Positions 24,229 to 33,821 are shown, counted from the first letter of the stretch. The stretch: 64,000 nt of DNA from Candidatus Delongbacteria bacterium (GCA_041675285.1 JBAYTZ010000018.1:8313-72312), one strand, 5' to 3'. Translations and numbers: made by a program. The notes: generated by a model not told the origin, from the letters alone.

Positions 24229-25866
24229 ATGAAGCGCAACCTATTGTGTAGTGTGAGCCTGTTGGGCCTGCTGGCGAGCGCCGGCATGGCCGCGACGGTC
24301 ACCGATGCCCAGCAGATGGACGCGGCCAAGCGCCCGATGCCGGGTCTGGACATGAGCCGCTCGCTGACCTGCGAAGACGCCACGGTCATCGACTGCGACT
24401 TCGGTCCCAACACGTACACCATTCCCGCCGGCGGCGGCGAGTGGTTCTACTACGTGGGCACCGGCTTGGGCCTGACGATGGAGACTCGCTTCGCGACCAC
24501 GACCATCGACTCCGACCTCTACATCTACACCGGCACCTGCGGCGCCCTCACCCAGGCCTTCTATCGCGACGGCGACAGCACCCAGGGGTGGAAGACCTAC
24601 CTGAACTGCACGGACTTCAATTTCGTCGCGGGCCAGGGCTACTACATCTACGTCACGGACTACTCCAGCGGCACGGGCGACGTCACCATCGACTTCACCT
24701 GCTGCGAGTTCACGCCCTTCGCCTGCCCGCCCAACTCGCTGCCCTACAACGAGGCCAATGAGTTCGGTTGCGGCGACTACGCCCACTCCATCGACTGCGG
24801 CCAGGTCTATTGCGGCGAGATCGCCGACAACGACGATCACGACTACTTCTGGTTCACCGTGACCGCCCCCATGACCACCATGACCCTGAACGTCTACGGC
24901 AACGACACCAACGGCCGCGCGCCCTTCGGTTATGGCCTGGATCCCTACATCCGCGTCTACAACGAAGACTGCACCGTGCTGATCGCCGAAGACGACGACA
25001 GCGGCACGGGCTACGACAGCCAGCTGCTGCTGAGCTGCATGACCCCCGGCTTCTATATCGTGGAAGTCAACACCGAGTGGAGCGCCCCGGGCCCGTACCT
25101 GCTGACCCTGGACTGCGCCGTCTGCTGCTGGGAGACCAATGCGGTCACCACGCCCGACGTCGTGATCGACGAGACCAACTTCAGCTCCTTCGTGGGTGAG
25201 GCCAATGCCTTCACCACCGCGGTCAGCCTGTGCGACTATTGCAGCATGATCGCGGCCGGCCCCGGCTGCTTCAGCAACGGTCATTGCATCCTGGACCTGG
25301 ACGGCGGCGAATATTGGTTCAACGTCTACCAGCCCCTGACCGGTTGCTACGCCATGCAGATGCGCGTCACCCCGGCCTACACCGACACCTGCACGCCTCT
25401 GGTGGGCGTGGCCCAGAACGGCGCCCTGTTGGGTTACTTCGCCCTGGACGCCTCCACGGGTCTCTATCCCTCCAACTACAACAACGCCGGCACGGACCAG
25501 ACCACCTTCGTGATCGACGCCCCGGCCGCTTGCTGTGACCTGGTGCACGTCAGCATCTGGTACGAAGACCTCTGCCCGCCGGTGGAAGCTGGCGACCAGC
25601 CGGTCAGCTTCGCCCTGTCCCAGAACGTGCCGAACCCCTTCAACCCGGCGACCACCATCAGCTTCACGCTGCCTGAGTCCGGTTTCGCCAGCCTGAAGGT
25701 CTACGACACCGCCGGCCGCGAAGTGGCCACCCTCGTCAACGGCCTGAGCGCCCGCGGCGACCATCAGGTGACCTTCGACGGCAGCCAGCTGAGCACGGGC
25801 GTGTACTTCTACACCCTGCAGTTCAACGGCCAGAGCCAGACCCAGAAGATGGTCCTGGTCAAGTAA
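24229..25866 (+). CDS. Secreted protein with T9SS-like C-terminal sorting domain
   Basis: This is a 545-residue extracellular protein. A Sec signal (about residues 1-21, ending SAGMAA) is followed by two beta-rich repeats of the pre-peptidase/PPC type (WFYYVGTGLGLTMETRF with YIYTGTCGA; YFWFTVTAPMTTMTL with DPYIRVYNEDC), with many paired cysteines. The last about 80 residues are a typical type IX sorting domain: NVPNPFNPATTISFTLPE, VYDTAGREVATLVNG, STGVYFYTLQFNG, and a terminal KMVLVK. AAGGAG precedes the ATG. A sigma-54 promoter lies upstream and a strong terminator follows, so it is monocistronic. Binding partner and role are unknown. Confidence 0.85.
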   Translation: MKRNLLCSVSLLGLLASAGMAATVTDAQQMDAAKRPMPGLDMSRSLTCEDATVIDCDFGPNTYTIPAGGGEWFYYVGTGLGLTMETRFATTTIDSDLYIYTGTCGALTQAFYRDGDSTQGWKTYLNCTDFNFVAGQGYYIYVTDYSSGTGDVTIDFTCCEFTPFACPPNSLPYNEANEFGCGDYAHSIDCGQVYCGEIADNDDHDYFWFTVTAPMTTMTLNVYGNDTNGRAPFGYGLDPYIRVYNEDCTVLIAEDDDSGTGYDSQLLLSCMTPGFYIVEVNTEWSAPGPYLLTLDCAVCCWETNAVTTPDVVIDETNFSSFVGEANAFTTAVSLCDYCSMIAAGPGCFSNGHCILDLDGGEYWFNVYQPLTGCYAMQMRVTPAYTDTCTPLVGVAQNGALLGYFALDASTGLYPSNYNNAGTDQTTFVIDAPAACCDLVHVSIWYEDLCPPVEAGDQPVSFALSQNVPNPFNPATTISFTLPESGFASLKVYDTAGREVATLVNGLSARGDHQVTFDGSQLSTGVYFYTLQFNGQSQTQKMVLVK

Positions 25867-25890
25867 GCCAGACCCTCTTTGAGCTACGAA

Positions 25891-25919
25891 GCCCCCGGCC
25901 TTGCGGCCGGGGGCTTTTT
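25891..25919 (+). terminator. Intrinsic terminator of the 24229 gene
   Basis: GCCCCCGGCC-TTGC-GGCCGGGGGC is a perfect 10-bp stem directly followed by TTTTT. Confidence 0.92.
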
Positions 25920-26159
25920 CATGGCCGATGGCTGCCCCCGCCCGGCGGCCACTGGCCCCTTCCAGGTGCTAACAGCTTTTTCTTGACGATTCGCTTCCTG
26001 AGCCCATCCCATCCGCACTAATTCACAGCAACAGATTGATAATGAATGAGATAGCCTAACATGGAATAGGAAAACAAAATCTATACTTTAACAGTAATGC
26101 TTGCGAGTCTGCGACTCATTGGTGATCATTATGAAAACGCAGTCGCATTGAGGCCGTCC
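25920..26159. other. A/T-rich spacer before the MarR gene
   Basis: From about 25975 the sequence is clearly more A/T-rich than its neighbours (AACAAAATCTATACTTTAAC). It probably carries the promoter, and perhaps the autoregulatory site, of the MarR-type gene, but I see no clear palindrome. An in-frame ATG at 26097 lies in this spacer and is considered less likely than 26160. Confidence 0.35.
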
Positions 26160-26624
26160 ATGGAAAACCGCGAATGGAGCATGCTGGAACAGGTCCTGAA
26201 ACTGACCTGCGGCGTCACCTCCCGGATCACCGCGCTGGCCAAGCAGGAGAACCTGCCGGCCACGGCGCTCAAGATTCTCATCCTCACCAGCTATTCTCCC
26301 TTCACCTGCGTCAGCACCCTCACCGAGTGCACGGGGCTGCAGAAGGGTCGCATCAGCCCCCTGGTCCAGGAGCTGGTGGAGCGTGGCCTGATCAGCCGGC
26401 ACGAGGGCAGCGACCGGCGCTACAGCCTGTTGCGCCTGACCCCCGACGGCGCGCGCTTTCTGCGCAACCTGCTGGTGGACGAGATCCATCGCATCGAAAA
26501 GGTGTTCCGCAACCCCGACGCCCCGCGCGAAGAGGATCTGCTGGAACACATGCGGCTGGTGGCGGACACCCTGGGCTTTGCCAGCGAGGTGCCGCGCGGC
26601 CGTGAAGAGGAACTGGCCGGCTGA
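26160..26624 (+). CDS. MarR-family transcriptional regulator
   Basis: This is a 154-residue winged-helix protein of the usual MarR length. The helix-turn-helix spans TCVSTLTECTGLQKGRIS and LVQELVERGLISRHEG, and the wing carries the DRRYSLLRLTPDG motif typical of MarR proteins. ATG 26160 has TGAGG 6 bp upstream and gives the normal family length; ATG 26097 would add 21 residues from the A/T-rich leader. Four cysteine or threonine residues sit around the recognition helix but no metal-binding pattern is clear. The target may be itself or the lipoprotein gene at 26772; the ligand is unknown. Confidence 0.8.
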   Translation: MENREWSMLEQVLKLTCGVTSRITALAKQENLPATALKILILTSYSPFTCVSTLTECTGLQKGRISPLVQELVERGLISRHEGSDRRYSLLRLTPDGARFLRNLLVDEIHRIEKVFRNPDAPREEDLLEHMRLVADTLGFASEVPRGREEELAG

Positions 26625-26771
26625 TTCGTGGCCGGCTGAAGCTCCTGGCCACGCCGGGCCGCGACCCGATTCCGATGGACAGCGCTGGCGCTTGCGACAG
26701 GCCATCTTCGATGGCGGGGAAATAATGCCCCGCCGTTGCCGTTTCAGCCGGCAACACAACTGGAGGACATC

Positions 26772-27608
26772 ATGCGACAAGCCTGGATTCCCCTCGCCCT
26801 GCTGACCCTGGCCCTGGGCTGCGGGGACGACGACAACAACGTCAACAGCACCGAAGACCTGACCCTGTCCGAGCAGACCGAGGACGCGGCCGTGATCGTG
26901 GGCGAGTCCGTGGCCCTGCAATCCGGCGGCCTGCTGGAATCCCTCGAATCCACCCTGGACAGCGACGTGGAAGGCAGCGCGGACGCCGCCGGCAGCCTCC
27001 TGGGCGGCAAGGACCGCGACTTGGACGAGGCCGTGTTCGACTCCAGCGCCTGTCTCTGGACCATCAGCCGGGCTCGCGCCGGCGAGTCCGAGCACGCGGG
27101 CTTCAGCTGGAGCCAGACCCGCACCCTGCACTTCATGGACGAACTGGGCGAGTGCGTGGTCCAGCGTGGCGATAGCACGATCCGCAGCCTGGATTTCACC
27201 CGGACCTTCGCCGGCAGCAGCTGGAACCAGCGCCGGGAGGGCGCCAAGAGCGGCAGCGGCGTCTGGGCTTTGAGCAGCCTGCATGACGCGGAGCCCGGCT
27301 CGCTGGTGAACGGCACGCACGCGGAGGAGGGCGAAAGCGTGATCCATCGCGTGCGCCCCAACGGCGAGGTCGTCGACGTGAGCTACGAGTACACGCTGCA
27401 GGTGGAGGGCACGGACCTGCTGATCCTGCGGCGCGCCGAGCGCCGGGTTCCCGTGGCCGGCACCCTGCACGTGGTTTACGACGCCGTGCGCAACGGCCGG
27501 GCCATCCACCGCGACTTCACCGTCGTGTTCGGCGAGGACGGCGGCAACCTGAGCTACGGGAACGCGGCCTGGCTGCTGAATCCCGTGACTGGCGAACTGA
27601 GCAACTAA
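26772..27608 (+). CDS. Predicted lipoprotein of unknown function
   Basis: This is a 278-residue protein with a lipoprotein-like signal (RQAWIPLALLTLALGC, Cys at about residue 19) followed by an acidic linker (GDDDN). The mature part has no motif that I recognise. It contains strands such as WTISRARAGESEHAGFSW and VSYEYTLQVEGTDLLILRR, suggesting a beta-rich periplasmic domain, likely anchored to a membrane. GGAGG lies just before the ATG. It stands 147 bp downstream of the MarR gene and may be its target. Confidence 0.7.
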   Translation: MRQAWIPLALLTLALGCGDDDNNVNSTEDLTLSEQTEDAAVIVGESVALQSGGLLESLESTLDSDVEGSADAAGSLLGGKDRDLDEAVFDSSACLWTISRARAGESEHAGFSWSQTRTLHFMDELGECVVQRGDSTIRSLDFTRTFAGSSWNQRREGAKSGSGVWALSSLHDAEPGSLVNGTHAEEGESVIHRVRPNGEVVDVSYEYTLQVEGTDLLILRRAERRVPVAGTLHVVYDAVRNGRAIHRDFTVVFGEDGGNLSYGNAAWLLNPVTGELSN

Positions 27609-27824
27609 GCCCAACCGCAGTTGGACCTTCCTGGGGCGGGTCGACGTGGGTCGGCGCCGCCCCTTGTCATGTATCGAAAGGGCTCACAGCTGGTGCGCTT
27701 CCTTGACAACGGGTCTCAGAGGCGAACGAATCCGCCCGGTCATCCAGGGCGAAGTCAAGGCGCGGCGGCGCGTCGAAAACAGGTGCGCGATTTGCTGGGG
27801 GAATCTCGATCGGAAGGAGGCCCC

Positions 27825-29147
27825 ATGCAGACCGCACTCAGCCGCACCCAAACCCGGACGGGCCGTGCCCGCCCCGCGTTCCTTGCCGGCCCCCGAGGCC
27901 TTCCTTACTTTCCCCCCATGAAAGCCATTCCCATTCTGCTCTGCTGCGTGGCCCTGCTCTGGTCGGGTTGCGCCATCGAGGAAGTGGACGAGCACCACGA
28001 GACGGGCACCCTGGTTTTCCGGGCGGAGAACCTGGCGGACGCCCACGAGGCCGTCTCCGGCACCCTGGACATCGCCGGGCACAACCCGCCCAGCATCCCC
28101 TACTCCGGCACGGACTCGCTGGTGGTGGTGACGGGCCTGCCGCTGGACAGCGCGCTGACCCTCAGTTTCACGCCCACGGATGCCGACCTCTGGTTCGACG
28201 CGGAACCCCTGCACTTCTCGCTCAGCAGCGCCGCGCCGCGCCAGACCCACGTGCTGCGGCTGACGGCGCGGACGGATTCCACCCTCTCCGTGATGGTGCG
28301 CACCCTCTCCGATGGCGACGAACTCACCGGCATGCCGCTCTGGCTGGACGGCGTGCGCTGGCCCCAGGATTCGCCGGCCACCGTGCACTTCAGCGCCGGG
28401 ACCTCGCACCTGCTGGAATCCCGCAACGAGACCTGCACGCGCGGCAGCCGGACCTTCAGCTTCCTCGACGCCCCGACCGAGGACCTGCTGCTGGATCTGC
28501 CCGCCATCCTGACCAGCGCCGACGCCATTGCCCCGGACGCGGACCTCGTGGTGAACGGCCAGTCGGTGGGTCCGTACTGGGACTGGTTGAATGCTCCCGC
28601 CCAGGACTTCTTCGTCAGCGCCTGGCGGCAGGGCTTCCGGCCCAACCCGGCCTTCTTCACCCTGGACGGCTTCTGCGGCGAGGACGCCGGGTTCGAGTGG
28701 ATCGCCAACCCGGAAGGCTACCTGGCGGACCAGCTCTTCCCGGACTTCACCCTGGAGCAGGTGGTGCCGGGCCAGACCGCGCCCATCGGCGAGTACAGCC
28801 TGCGCCAGCTGCGCGGCCGCACGGTGCTGATGACCTTCTGGTACATCACCTGCGTCAACTGCCAGCTGGAGATGCCCGGCTTCCAGAACCTGCTGGACGA
28901 GTACTACGACCGGGGCTTCCGCGTGGTGGCGATGGATCCCTATCCCTCCGACGACGCGGCGCTCTTCCCCGACTTCGACTTCATTTTCCTGCGGGACACG
29001 GGCAGCCCGCCGGTGGCGCAGATGGCGCAGGTGGGCGCCTTCCCCACCAACTTCCTCATCCTGCCCGACGGGCGCATCCACTCGGTGCGCGGCGGACTGA
29101 GCGAGGAAGCCCTGGAGAGCCTGTTGCTGGAGCTGCTGCCCGAGTAG
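27825..29147 (+). CDS. Lipoprotein with C-terminal TlpA-like thioredoxin domain
   Basis: A lipoprotein-like N-terminus (MKAIPILLCCVALLWSGC from the in-frame ATG at 27918) is followed by an about 240-residue beta-rich region. The C-terminal domain of about 150 residues is a TlpA/ResA-type thioredoxin with the active site TFWYITCVNCQLEMPGF (Cys-Val-Asn-Cys) and the later cis-proline string GAFPTNFLILP. It is expected to handle disulfides in the periplasm. The start is ambiguous: ATG 27825 has a perfect AAGGAGG 4 bp upstream and adds 31 basic residues, whereas 27918 gives a normal signal but has no Shine-Dalgarno. It heads the operon 27825-32038. Confidence 0.78.
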   Translation: MQTALSRTQTRTGRARPAFLAGPRGLPYFPPMKAIPILLCCVALLWSGCAIEEVDEHHETGTLVFRAENLADAHEAVSGTLDIAGHNPPSIPYSGTDSLVVVTGLPLDSALTLSFTPTDADLWFDAEPLHFSLSSAAPRQTHVLRLTARTDSTLSVMVRTLSDGDELTGMPLWLDGVRWPQDSPATVHFSAGTSHLLESRNETCTRGSRTFSFLDAPTEDLLLDLPAILTSADAIAPDADLVVNGQSVGPYWDWLNAPAQDFFVSAWRQGFRPNPAFFTLDGFCGEDAGFEWIANPEGYLADQLFPDFTLEQVVPGQTAPIGEYSLRQLRGRTVLMTFWYITCVNCQLEMPGFQNLLDEYYDRGFRVVAMDPYPSDDAALFPDFDFIFLRDTGSPPVAQMAQVGAFPTNFLILPDGRIHSVRGGLSEEALESLLLELLPE

Positions 29148-29170
29148 GGCCAATTGGAAAGGAAGGACCC

Positions 29171-29932
29171 ATGAGATTCATCTGGCTGGCGGCGCTGGGC
29201 ATCTGGCTGGCCGCCTCCCGTCCGGCCCAGGCCCAGTGCATGGACCTGACGGTGCCGGACACGCTCTCCTACACCATCCAGGTGCCGGAGATCTCCCTGG
29301 CGAATCCCGTCTCGCGGAAGTTCTACTACGAGGCCTACAATCCCAACATCCTGGACGAACTGCTCTTCGTCCACCTGGTCAAGAACAGCGGCCCGGCCAT
29401 CGGGGACTGGCGCTACCAGTGGTGCGAGGATCCGGCCACCGATCCCCACGCCCAGTGCCGGCCCATCCAGCCCTGGGAGACCGAGTTCAGCATCCACGAC
29501 ACGCTCTACAGCGAGGACGGCTCGCTCTACGACGTGGAATTCTACGCCATCATCTTCGGTTCGGCCGAACTGGAGCTGACCCTGACCCGGGAGTTCTGTC
29601 CGGAGACCGTCGTCCATCAGGTGCTGAACGTTACCGTGGAGCAGGACTCGGGCCTAGCGGAGTGGCCTACCGATCTGGAACTGCAGGCGGCCTGGCCGAA
29701 TCCCTTCAATCCCCTGGCCCACATCCCCTTCCACCTGGAGCGGGCGGGTGCGGTGCGCGTGGACGTCTACGACCTGAACGGCCGGCTGGTGGGCACGCCG
29801 CTGCTGGGCTCGCTGCCCGCGGGCCGCCACGAGGCGCTGTTCGACGGCAGCGGGCTGCCCAGCGGCCGCTACACCTATTGCGTGCGGACGGAGGATTCCT
29901 CCCTCAGCGCCCCCCTGACCCTGATCAAGTGA
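29171..29932 (+). CDS. Secreted protein with T9SS-like C-terminal domain
   Basis: This is a 253-residue secreted protein. A signal peptide (MRFIWLAALGIWLAASRPAQA, cleaved after about residue 21) is followed by an about 150-residue beta-rich domain of unknown role and then a sorting domain: AAWPNPFNPLAHIPFHL, VDVYDLNGRLVGTPLLG, LPSGRYTYCVRT, ending LTLIK. GGAAGGACCC precedes the ATG. It lies between two thioredoxin-like genes, 23 bp after the first and 7 bp before the second, so its cysteines may be their substrate. Confidence 0.8.
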   Translation: MRFIWLAALGIWLAASRPAQAQCMDLTVPDTLSYTIQVPEISLANPVSRKFYYEAYNPNILDELLFVHLVKNSGPAIGDWRYQWCEDPATDPHAQCRPIQPWETEFSIHDTLYSEDGSLYDVEFYAIIFGSAELELTLTREFCPETVVHQVLNVTVEQDSGLAEWPTDLELQAAWPNPFNPLAHIPFHLERAGAVRVDVYDLNGRLVGTPLLGSLPAGRHEALFDGSGLPSGRYTYCVRTEDSSLSAPLTLIK

Positions 29933-29939
29933 GGTTGCC

Positions 29940-30455
29940 ATGCTGCGCCGTGCTTCGCTTCTGCTGACTCTGCTGGGCCTGCTGCTGACCGCCGGAAGCG
30001 CCGGGGCTGCCGAGACGGCCGCCTTCCGCCTGCGCGACCTGAACGGCAAGACCGTGGACCTGGCCGCGCTCTGCGCCCAGGGTCCCGTGCTGATTTCCTT
30101 CTGGGCCACCTACTGCGAACCCTGCAAGAAGGAGATCCCCCATCTGGTGGAGCTGGTGAAGGAGTTCCAGGACCAGAAGCTGCAACTGGTGCTGATCACC
30201 GTGGACAGTCCGCGCAGCCAGAAGCAGGTCAAGCCCTACGTCACCAGCAAGGGCTGGAACATGCCTGTGCTGATGGATCCCAACGGCCAGACCATGAAGA
30301 AACTCAAGGGCGGCAACCCGCCCTACACGCTGCTGGTGGGCAGCAAGGGTGAAATCCTCTACTCCCACAGCGGCTACAAGCCCGGCGACGAGAAGGTCCT
30401 CAAGCAGGAAGTGGACCGGCTGCTCAAGGCCGCCCAGACCGGTGCCAAGCATTGA
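29940..30455 (+). CDS. TlpA/ResA-like periplasmic thiol-disulfide oxidoreductase
   Basis: This is a 171-residue exported thioredoxin. Its signal peptide is the first 23 residues (LLTLLGLLLTAGSAGAA); the active site WATYCEPCKKEIP has the CxxC pair at about residues 59-62, and the cis-Pro loop is GGNPPYTLLVG. In the TlpA/ResA family such proteins reduce disulfides outside the inner membrane. The stop overlaps the next ATG (TGATG), linking it to the outer-membrane barrel gene. Its exact partner cannot be read from sequence. Confidence 0.88.
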   Translation: MLRRASLLLTLLGLLLTAGSAGAAETAAFRLRDLNGKTVDLAALCAQGPVLISFWATYCEPCKKEIPHLVELVKEFQDQKLQLVLITVDSPRSQKQVKPYVTSKGWNMPVLMDPNGQTMKKLKGGNPPYTLLVGSKGEILYSHSGYKPGDEKVLKQEVDRLLKAAQTGAKH

Positions 30456-32038
30456 TGCGCCGCGCACTGGGGCTGATTCTCGTTGCGGGCCTGCTCGCCC
30501 CCCTGGGCGCCGCGGATCTCAACGTCTCCGGCCTGAACACGCTGCGCTACGGCACGGGCACGGCGCTGGACGAAATCACCCTCCAGGAGACGGATCGCCG
30601 CTACTTCGAGGAGACCCTCGACCTGGACCTGAGCGGCGGGGCCTTCCGGCTCAACCTGGCCAGTCTGGCCGCCTGGCCGACGGAGTTTCCCGACTCCCCG
30701 CCCCGCACGGGCGACGCGGAAATCCGCCAGCTGGCCCTGATCCGCCGCAGCCTGGAATGGAACGGCCCCGTCAACGTGCAGCTGGGCGACTTCTGGACCA
30801 CCTTCGGCAACGGTCTGGCGCTCTCCCTCTACCGCGACGAGGCGCTGGTCAATCCGCGCCTGATCGGCAACGCGCGCGAAGAGCTGCCCGCCAGCTGGGA
30901 CAACGGCGGGGACGGCGTGCTGGTGGAGGCCCTGCGCGGAGATTGGACGCTGAAAGGTCTCTGGGGAAACACGGACTACGTGGGCAAGCTGGCCGGCGGC
31001 AACGTGGAGTGGACGCGCGGCTGGGGCAGCCTGGGTGGCAGCCTGGTGCGCGCCACGGGCATCCCGCAGAACGACGACATTCGCATCGGCGTGGCGCCCA
31101 CCCTGGACCTGGTGAGCCGCGAGGCCTACGCCACGCTCCGCGTGGGACCGGCCGAGTTCTCACTCAATCACGTGGATCAGCACCAGCTGGACACGGAAGC
31201 GCGCAACGCGGGCGCCGGCGGCCTGGCCACCTACGCCACGGCCAGCGCGCCGCTGCTGGGCTGGACCGTCCTGACGGAATACAAGTACTACCGTTTCGCG
31301 CGCCAGACCCTCTACCTCAACAGCGCGCCCACTGTGCAGCGCGAGATCCCCACCCGGCTGATCGCCCGCAGCACGCACCGCGTGTTCGCCAACGAGGACG
31401 AGACGGGTTTGCAGGTGGACGTCTCACGCTCCTGGGAAGGCGGACACACCCTGCGCGCCAGCGCGGCCTGGGCCTCGCACATCGACGGCAACCTGTTGCC
31501 TGTCCTCGAAGAGGCCCAGAACGGCTACCAGGAGTACACGGCGGGCTGGTTGATGGAGTTCAGTCCCGAGCGGCACCTGGAGTTGGGAGTGGCCTACACC
31601 GAGGAGACCAACGGCTGGCTGCCTGACGGACAGGAGCCCCTGAGCACCGCCTCCTGGTTCCGGCGCACGGGCGTGAGCGTCGCGCTGCTGACCCCCGCGC
31701 CGCTGGTGCGTTCGCTGGAGATCGCAGCGGAGCTGCTGGGCAAGGAGGAACTCACGCTGGACGAGCGCAGCACGGGCCTGCTGCTCTGGACCGAGCTCTT
31801 TCCCTCACCGGCCTGGTCCCTCAACCTGACGGCGGACTACGACGAGCACAGCACGTCCCGCCAGGACTGGATGGGTTCCGGCGAGCTGCGGACGGACTTC
31901 CACTTCCCGGCTGCCGTGAACCACACGCTGACCGTGTTCGCCGGCCGCTTGCGTGGCGGACAGGTTTGCAGCAACGGCAATTGCCGGATCGTGGCGCCCT
32001 TCGACGGGGTCAAGCTCACGCTGGCCAGCAAGTTCTAG
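30455..32038 (+). CDS. Predicted outer-membrane beta-barrel protein
   Basis: This is a 527-residue exported protein (signal ending LAPLGAA) whose mature part is built from alternating amphipathic strands such as VNVQLGDFWTTFGNGLALSL, WTVLTEYKYYRFARQT and HTLTVFAGRLRG, ending in phenylalanine (LTLASKF), as barrels inserted by BamA do. It resembles DUF6029-type proteins found beside TlpA genes in Bacteroidota, but I am not certain of that family. It shares its start with the stop of the thioredoxin gene. It may be a pore or adhesin whose folding needs disulfide control. Confidence 0.6.
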   Translation: MRRALGLILVAGLLAPLGAADLNVSGLNTLRYGTGTALDEITLQETDRRYFEETLDLDLSGGAFRLNLASLAAWPTEFPDSPPRTGDAEIRQLALIRRSLEWNGPVNVQLGDFWTTFGNGLALSLYRDEALVNPRLIGNAREELPASWDNGGDGVLVEALRGDWTLKGLWGNTDYVGKLAGGNVEWTRGWGSLGGSLVRATGIPQNDDIRIGVAPTLDLVSREAYATLRVGPAEFSLNHVDQHQLDTEARNAGAGGLATYATASAPLLGWTVLTEYKYYRFARQTLYLNSAPTVQREIPTRLIARSTHRVFANEDETGLQVDVSRSWEGGHTLRASAAWASHIDGNLLPVLEEAQNGYQEYTAGWLMEFSPERHLELGVAYTEETNGWLPDGQEPLSTASWFRRTGVSVALLTPAPLVRSLEIAAELLGKEELTLDERSTGLLLWTELFPSPAWSLNLTADYDEHSTSRQDWMGSGELRTDFHFPAAVNHTLTVFAGRLRGGQVCSNGNCRIVAPFDGVKLTLASKF

Positions 32039-32066
32039 GGGGCCCGGCGGCCAGACCCGGGATGAC

Positions 32067-33545
32067 ATGGTGAACCCACAGCACACGACACCGGACGGCG
32101 GGGCGGACACCCGCCGTCTGCTCTCCGGCCTGCCGGCAGTGGACCGCCTGCTGCGCGAGCCGGCGCTGCAGGCCTGGGAGGACCGCCTGCGCCGCGAGAC
32201 GCTGGCGATCCTGGCCCGCGAGGAACTGGAGACCTGGCGCGCGGAGCTGCTGGCCGGGACCCGCGGCCAGGCGGGCTCTGCGGCCGAACTGGCGGCCGGG
32301 GCGGCCCGGCGGGCGGCGCGCCTGCTGGACGGCCGCATGCGGCGCGTGATCAACGCCAGCGGCGTGGTGCTGCACACGGGCCTGGGGCGCGCCGTGCTGC
32401 CGCAGGCGGCCCGCGCGCGCGTGCAGGAGATCCTGACCGGCGCGGTGGACCTGGAGTTCCAGCTGGAGGACGGCAAGCGCGGCCGGCGCGAGGAGCGGGT
32501 GGCCCGGCTGCTGCGCCTGCTCACCGGGGCGGAGGCCGCCCTGGCCGTGAACAACAACGCCGCGGCCGTGCACCTGATGCTGCGCGCCCTCTGCGCCCGG
32601 CGCGAGGTGATCGTCTCCCGCGGGCAGCAGGTGGAGATCGGCGGCGGCTTCCGCATTCCCGAGGTGATCCGCCAGAGCGGCGCGCGGCTGGTGGAGGTGG
32701 GCTGCACCAACCGCACGCACTGCGAGGACTACGCCCAGGTCATCGGGCCGCGCACGGCGGCCCTCTTGCGCGTGCATCCCAGCAACTTCCGGGTGAGCGG
32801 CTTCACGGCCGAGCCCACGCTGGAGGAGCTGGCGCAACTGGCCCACGCCCGGGGCCTGCTCTTGCTGGACGACCTAGGATCCGGCGCCCTGGTGGACTTT
32901 CCCGGCGTGCCGGAGCCGGAGCCGCTGGTGACCGCCTCCCTGGCCGCGGGGGCGGATCTGGTCTGCTTCAGCGGCGACAAGCTGCTGGGCGGGCCCCAGG
33001 CGGGCCTGCTGCTGGGGCGCGCGGAGCTGATCCGCAAACTGGCCGCGCATCCCATGATGCGGGCCTTCCGCTGCGACAAACTGACGCTGGCGGCGCTGGA
33101 GGCCGTGCTGGAACTCTATCTGGCCCCCGGCGGCGAGCGGCCAGCCGACCTGCCGGTCTGGGCCGCCTGCAACGAGGGGCGGGACGCCGTGCGCCGGCGG
33201 GCGGGCGGGCTGTTCGAAGCCCTGCTGCGCGAACTGGGCGCCCCCGCGGTGGCGGCCGGCTGGGAGCGTGCGGCCGAGGCGGCGGGGCTGGAATTGAGGG
33301 AATCAGACAGCACCGGACGGACGGGATCCGGCGCGCTGCCCGGCCAGGATCTGCCCAGCGCGGCCGTGGCCCTGCGGCCCCTCCGGGGCGGCGCCCACCG
33401 CCTGCACGACCGTCTGCGCCGCGGCACGCCCGCCGTGGTGGGCCAGGTCCGGGCGCAGGAACTGCTGCTGGATGTCAAGGCCGTGGCCGAGGAGGAGATC
33501 CCCGAGCTGGCTGCCGCCGTGCGCCGGGCGCTGGGATTGATATGA
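32067..33545 (+). CDS. selA: L-seryl-tRNA(Sec) selenium transferase SelA
   Basis: SelA is a PLP enzyme that turns Ser-tRNA(Sec) into Sec-tRNA(Sec) with selenophosphate. The 492-residue length fits. Visible motifs are LLSGLPAVDRLL at the N-terminus, VINASGVVLHTGLGRAVLP, ALAVNNNAAAVHLML, HPSNFRVSGF and the PLP-lysine string CFSGDKLLGGPQAG (Lys near residue 305). ATG 32067 has a weak ribosome site (GGGA). selB follows downstream beyond the repeat region and a DjlA-like gene. No selC or selD is seen in this window. Confidence 0.93.
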   Translation: MVNPQHTTPDGGADTRRLLSGLPAVDRLLREPALQAWEDRLRRETLAILAREELETWRAELLAGTRGQAGSAAELAAGAARRAARLLDGRMRRVINASGVVLHTGLGRAVLPQAARARVQEILTGAVDLEFQLEDGKRGRREERVARLLRLLTGAEAALAVNNNAAAVHLMLRALCARREVIVSRGQQVEIGGGFRIPEVIRQSGARLVEVGCTNRTHCEDYAQVIGPRTAALLRVHPSNFRVSGFTAEPTLEELAQLAHARGLLLLDDLGSGALVDFPGVPEPEPLVTASLAAGADLVCFSGDKLLGGPQAGLLLGRAELIRKLAAHPMMRAFRCDKLTLAALEAVLELYLAPGGERPADLPVWAACNEGRDAVRRRAGGLFEALLRELGAPAVAAGWERAAEAAGLELRESDSTGRTGSGALPGQDLPSAAVALRPLRGGAHRLHDRLRRGTPAVVGQVRAQELLLDVKAVAEEEIPELAAAVRRALGLI

Positions 33546-33821
33546 ATCACCACAGAGACACAGAGTTTTTATTGGACTCAGCCTGGGTTGTGAGCTGGAT
33601 CGACCGAGAGTCCATTTGAACACGAAGTCACGAAGTCTCGAAGATGATTTGTGTCACATGAGGGGAGGGCCGCTTGTGGCTCATTACCACTGAGGCACAC
33701 AGGCACAGAGTTCTAGCTGGGCTGCCAGAGGCGCTTGACCTTAGGTTTCTTCCCCCCCATCCCATCCCTTCCCCACTTCGCAGGGGAAGGGGTCGCACAG
33801 GCAAAGGTGTCAGGGATGCTT

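Noticed and set aside
24241..25764. 507-residue open frame on the minus strand
   Set aside because: It is the complement of the secreted protein gene with sorting domain; its composition is typical of a G+C shadow.
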